A stretch of 64,000 bases of DNA from Paraburkholderia sp. C35 (lineage in GTDB: Bacteria > Pseudomonadota > Gammaproteobacteria > Burkholderiales > Burkholderiaceae). The notes under the pieces were generated by a model. The model did not search any database. It saw only the letters and a program-made list of their open reading frames with translations, and had not been told where the DNA came from. Position 1 is the stretch's first letter, and each line of letters starts with the position of its first letter. Positions 61,528 through 64,000 of the stretch are shown piece after piece. The translations under genes and the position numbers were made by a program. Location: the NCBI RefSeq assembly GCF_003121405.1, contig NZ_QBUY01000011.1, forward strand, positions 1 through 64,000. Reading direction: 5' to 3'.

Positions 61528-62502
61528 TCAATTGGCCCACGGAAGCGTCAGCGCACGATCAAGCCGTCTGCTGAGACCATGCATCCGATACACTGCGAAA
61601 CGCTGCAATCTCGCCGCGTGCGCCGCCACGAAGGCAAGCACGCGAACGCGGTACGGCAATTCAACCCGCGTCACGCCGCGACGCAAGGCGGCCTCTGCGA
61701 GCCGGTACTCGGGCATGAGCAGATAATGGCCCGCAAAATGACAGATCGCGGGATGCACGACACCTTCCGCGCGCCGAAAGCGGCAATACCCGGCGATAGG
61801 ATCGATATGCAAGCGCCCCTGCAATCCCGTTGGCGTACGCATTAACGATCCGCCGTCGGTGTAGAGATCGAGCATGCCGAGTCGGGCGAGCGCCAATGAA
61901 ATCACCGTTTCGTCACCCGGTCCGCCCCGGTCGAATACCTTGATACCGTAGCGCTTGTAGTCGCGAAAGTACTCACGCGCCAGATTGAACACGGCGCGCG
62001 CCTCTGCTGATCGCCGGAAGTAGTACACGCCGCCGTTGAATTTTGGAAATGCCGTGCCCCCGACTTTTTCCAACGCTGCACCGAGATGCTCAAAGTATTC
62101 GTCCACTCCATTGGCGGGCGTCAGTTGTTGCACGACAGGACTGAACGGATACCTTCTGATTTCAGCAAGTTCTTCGCTAAAGTCACGGGCAACGACGCAG
62201 TCGGAGTCGATAAACAACGTCTCGGCAAACGGCGTATAGATATCGAGCAGGAGTTTCTGCGCGGTTGCAATCGGCATGGAATGATCGACGGGGATCAGTA
62301 CATCGCAGTGCGCTCTCATGCTCTCGCTGTCCGACACAATGGCAATCGGCACGCCTGGCATGTTCCGTCGTAAAGACATCGACAGAATCTCCGCCTGCCG
62401 CAAATAACGTCGCGCACCAATGGCGATCGTCACGACGCCCAAGCCCGTGAAGCGCTCATTGATCGGATTGCGAGAGCCCATTTGTCGTTCGCCTGTGTTC
62501 AT
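61528..62502 (-). CDS. Nucleotide-sugar glycosyltransferase-like protein (GT-A, DSD motif)
   Basis: A 324-aa protein with a GT-A-type fold. Visible are VVTIAIGARRYLRQAEIL near the start, the metal-binding DxD motif as FIDSDCVVAR near residue 105, KFNGGVYYFRRS, and GDETVISLAL, all placed as in GT8-like glycogenin/LgtC-type enzymes. It likely adds one sugar in the exopolysaccharide repeat. ATG 62502 is taken as start; a GTG at 62535 is possible. It is 12 bp upstream of the secreted protein gene. Confidence 0.82.
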   Translation of the reverse strand: MNTGERQMGSRNPINERFTGLGVVTIAIGARRYLRQAEILSMSLRRNMPGVPIAIVSDSESMRAHCDVLIPVDHSMPIATAQKLLLDIYTPFAETLFIDSDCVVARDFSEELAEIRRYPFSPVVQQLTPANGVDEYFEHLGAALEKVGGTAFPKFNGGVYYFRRSAEARAVFNLAREYFRDYKRYGIKVFDRGGPGDETVISLALARLGMLDLYTDGGSLMRTPTGLQGRLHIDPIAGYCRFRRAEGVVHPAICHFAGHYLLMPEYRLAEAALRRGVTRVELPYRVRVLAFVAAHAARLQRFAVYRMHGLSRRLDRALTLPWAN

Positions 62503-62518
62503 TTTGTTCAGTCTCTTT

Positions 62519-63403
62519 CTAGATCGCTCTGACACGACGCAACGCGTGCACCCGGTATCGCAGGTCCGACTTCAACATCTTGAGCATTAGCGTCGGACTG
62601 GCGCGCCAATTCAGAAGCCTTGCCCAGTCGCCTATCATCGGTTTGGTACCGTAGAAAGCCGAGAAGATCTGCATGAACAGTTGATGATGCAAATGATCAG
62701 GCACACGCGCATGCTATCCAGCGATGAGCTCGAAAGCCCGCAGCAATGATTCCGCATTCGCCGAAATCCGGTCCGGCCGTCGATCCACATGGCAAACGTA
62801 AGTGGGTGCGTGCACCCTGCGCGCTGGCCCATAACGACGCACCAGTCGCATGAACATTTCCAGATCCTGCCAGGCGGGTAACGCCGGGTCATAGCCGCCA
62901 ACCGATAGAACCCGCTCTCGGGGACAGAAAATCTGATTGCCGATGAAGTTGTGCGTAAAGAGATCCCGATAACTCACAATATCTTTGCGATCGACGGTCA
63001 CACTTGCATGCACGCCATCTGTCATGACGCTTTCCGTGAAAAGACACGAAATCAGATCCCTGTCATTGCCTGACGCGTTCCACGAACGAATCAGGAATTC
63101 GATCCGGTCAGGCAAAAATTCGTCATCGTCATCCAGACCCGTCACGAATTCAGCGTCGGTGTTGGCAATGGCGTAATTTCGCGCCGACGGCGCACCCGTT
63201 GACGGTGCCATGTGATGAACGATGAGTCGGGGTTCCTGGCGTGCCATCTGATCGAGGAACGTGCGCGTGTCATCGGTCGATCCGTCATTCACTACGACAG
63301 CGACGAGGTCACGATACGTTTGCCTGAATACAGACTCGAGCGCGCGCGCCAGCAAGGCGCGGCGATTGCGGGTCGGAATAATGACGGCCACTCGCGCGTT
63401 CAT
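62519..63403 (-). pseudogene. Family 2 glycosyltransferase interrupted by an in-frame TAG
   Basis: A GT-A glycosyltransferase of about 294 codons. Codons 1-229 hold the core: VAVIIPTRNRRALLARALES, VVVNDGSTDDT, the DxD region GLDDDDEFLPDR and the acceptor-site WQDLEMFMRLV. Codon 230 (62714-62716) is TAG. The same frame continues for 64 codons, HARVPDHLHHQLF through LLNWRASPTLMLKML, to a stop at 62519; such a Trp/Leu-rich tail is usual for this exopolysaccharide GT2 type. The catalytic core remains complete, so partial function is possible. Either a nonsense mutation or a base-calling error. Confidence 0.75.
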
Positions 63404-63408
63404 GGTAT

Positions 63409-64000
63409 TTACGCCTTGATTTGAGTGATTTTCTGAATCCGGCGGCGCGGCTCGAGCGAACTGTAGTAGCTCGCGCCATACTGGCTGCGCTGGTGCGGCA
63501 TGCCGTTCAGCAATGCACCCTTGATCGTCACACCGCCGTGACGCAACCTGCTTGCCGCATCGAGCACTTCTCCTGCCGGGCTCTGGCCAAAACGCAAGAC
63601 CAGCAGCGCAATACCCGCGTGTTTGCAGATCAGCACGGGATCGGTGACAGCCAGCACGGGCGGCGTATCGACAATTACGAAGTCGTACGCTTTAGAACAC
63701 GTATCCAGCAACTGTTCGAAACGGTCACGCGACAACAACTCTGAAGGATTTGCGTTGTTCGAGCCGCGCGGCAACACGTCGACACCCGCCGTGACCTCCC
63801 GAACAATGGCGCGATTCAGATCGTGACCATTGATGGCGTCCGAAAGACCGGGCGATTGCGCGATGCCCAGCGCCTGATCTACTGTGCCGCGGCGCATGTC
63901 GGCGTCGATCAGAAGAATTCGCCGGCCCTCGCTGGCAAGCACGGAAGCCAGGTTCAGCGCGACAAACGATTTGCCTGCTGCGGGCCGCGCGCCCGTCAAT
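63409..64000 (-). CDS. Wzc/BceF-type tyrosine autokinase, C-terminal part only
   Basis: Cytoplasmic ATPase domain of a polysaccharide co-polymerase that controls exopolysaccharide chain length. The visible C-terminal 196 codons run out of the window at 64000. They hold the Walker A motif TGARPAAGKSFVALNLASVL, the A' motif ILLIDADMRRG and the Walker B motif FVIVDTPPVLAVTD, all typical of BY-kinases. The tail contains only three Tyr in QYGASYYSS rather than a rich cluster, followed by a basic end. The N-terminal membrane/periplasmic half lies outside. Last of the cluster to be read upstream, likely near the start of the operon. Confidence 0.92.
   Translation of the reverse strand, partial: LTGARPAAGKSFVALNLASVLASEGRRILLIDADMRRGTVDQALGIAQSPGLSDAINGHDLNRAIVREVTAGVDVLPRGSNNANPSELLSRDRFEQLLDTCSKAYDFVIVDTPPVLAVTDPVLICKHAGIALLVLRFGQSPAGEVLDAASRLRHGGVTIKGALLNGMPHQRSQYGASYYSSLEPRRRIQKITQIKA

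Noticed and set aside
32863..62716. Reassignment of TAG to an amino acid in this organism
   Set aside because: Many intact genes here end in TAG at the family's normal C-terminus, for example the first lysR, argC, the Crp-type regulator and the TonB receptor. Two interrupted genes are better explained by mutation or base errors.

Overview
The window looks like a contig end from a high-GC betaproteobacterium, most likely Burkholderiaceae (Paraburkholderia/Caballeronia type). This is inferred from gene content, not from a marker gene: many LysR/ABC/SDR catabolic loci, a type 2 ArgC, a double-length FhuB and a Wzc/BceF-like exopolysaccharide kinase. There is no rRNA, tRNA, IS element, prophage or CRISPR array that I can see. 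Bases 1-17 are a near-exact copy of the Nextera transposon mosaic end, so base 1 is an assembly edge carrying adapter sequence, and it truncates the first gene.

Layout. 0-4 kb: truncated aldehyde dehydrogenase, divergent LysR, orphan lipoprotein-type solute-binding protein, small secreted protein. 4.2-9.7 kb: a beta-hydroxy/beta-keto acid locus. MFS permease, BKACE (DUF849) enzyme and carnitine-dehydrogenase-like enzyme form one operon; a thioesterase and an SDR form another; a Crp-type regulator lies between. Two perfect TGTCG-N6-CGACA sites sit in front of the two operons and tie them into one regulon. 9.8-19.7 kb: a secreted dienelactone-hydrolase-like protein, then a ferric-siderophore uptake locus (AraC regulator, TonB receptor, binding protein, FhuB, cyclic-peptide-type exporter, FhuC) without siderophore biosynthesis genes. 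19.7-21.7 kb: LysR divergent from a lone argC.

21.7-39.1 kb: the best candidate for an undescribed system. A ribose-type ABC importer plus EtfBA, a GMC oxidoreductase plus aldehyde dehydrogenase, a TetR regulator, a CoA-transferase broken by an in-frame TAG, and an acyl-CoA dehydrogenase-SDR-DUF993-TIM barrel isomerase-Gfo/Idh operon. Related TAACC/GGTTA elements precede all of its transcription units. The set reads as uptake, alcohol and aldehyde oxidation, CoA activation, dehydrogenation with ETF, then ketose/aldolase-type chemistry on an unknown polyol-like substrate.

40.4-53.1 kb: a second sugar operon reading leftward from a FucU mutarotase through a phosphatase, SDR, AraFGH-like importer, Gfo/Idh, TIM barrel isomerase, alpha/beta hydrolase and ROK kinase, with a divergent ROK repressor and a perfect 8-bp inverted repeat in the shared promoter. 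A PLP gamma-family enzyme follows. 53.1-55.8 kb: IclR regulator, MHS-family permease and an atypical type II dehydroquinase that has Phe where His81 is expected. 55.9-64 kb: start of an exopolysaccharide cluster (WecG/TagA transferase, GT2, GT4, secreted proteins, DSD-type transferase, a second GT2 broken by an in-frame TAG, and a BY-kinase running off the window end).
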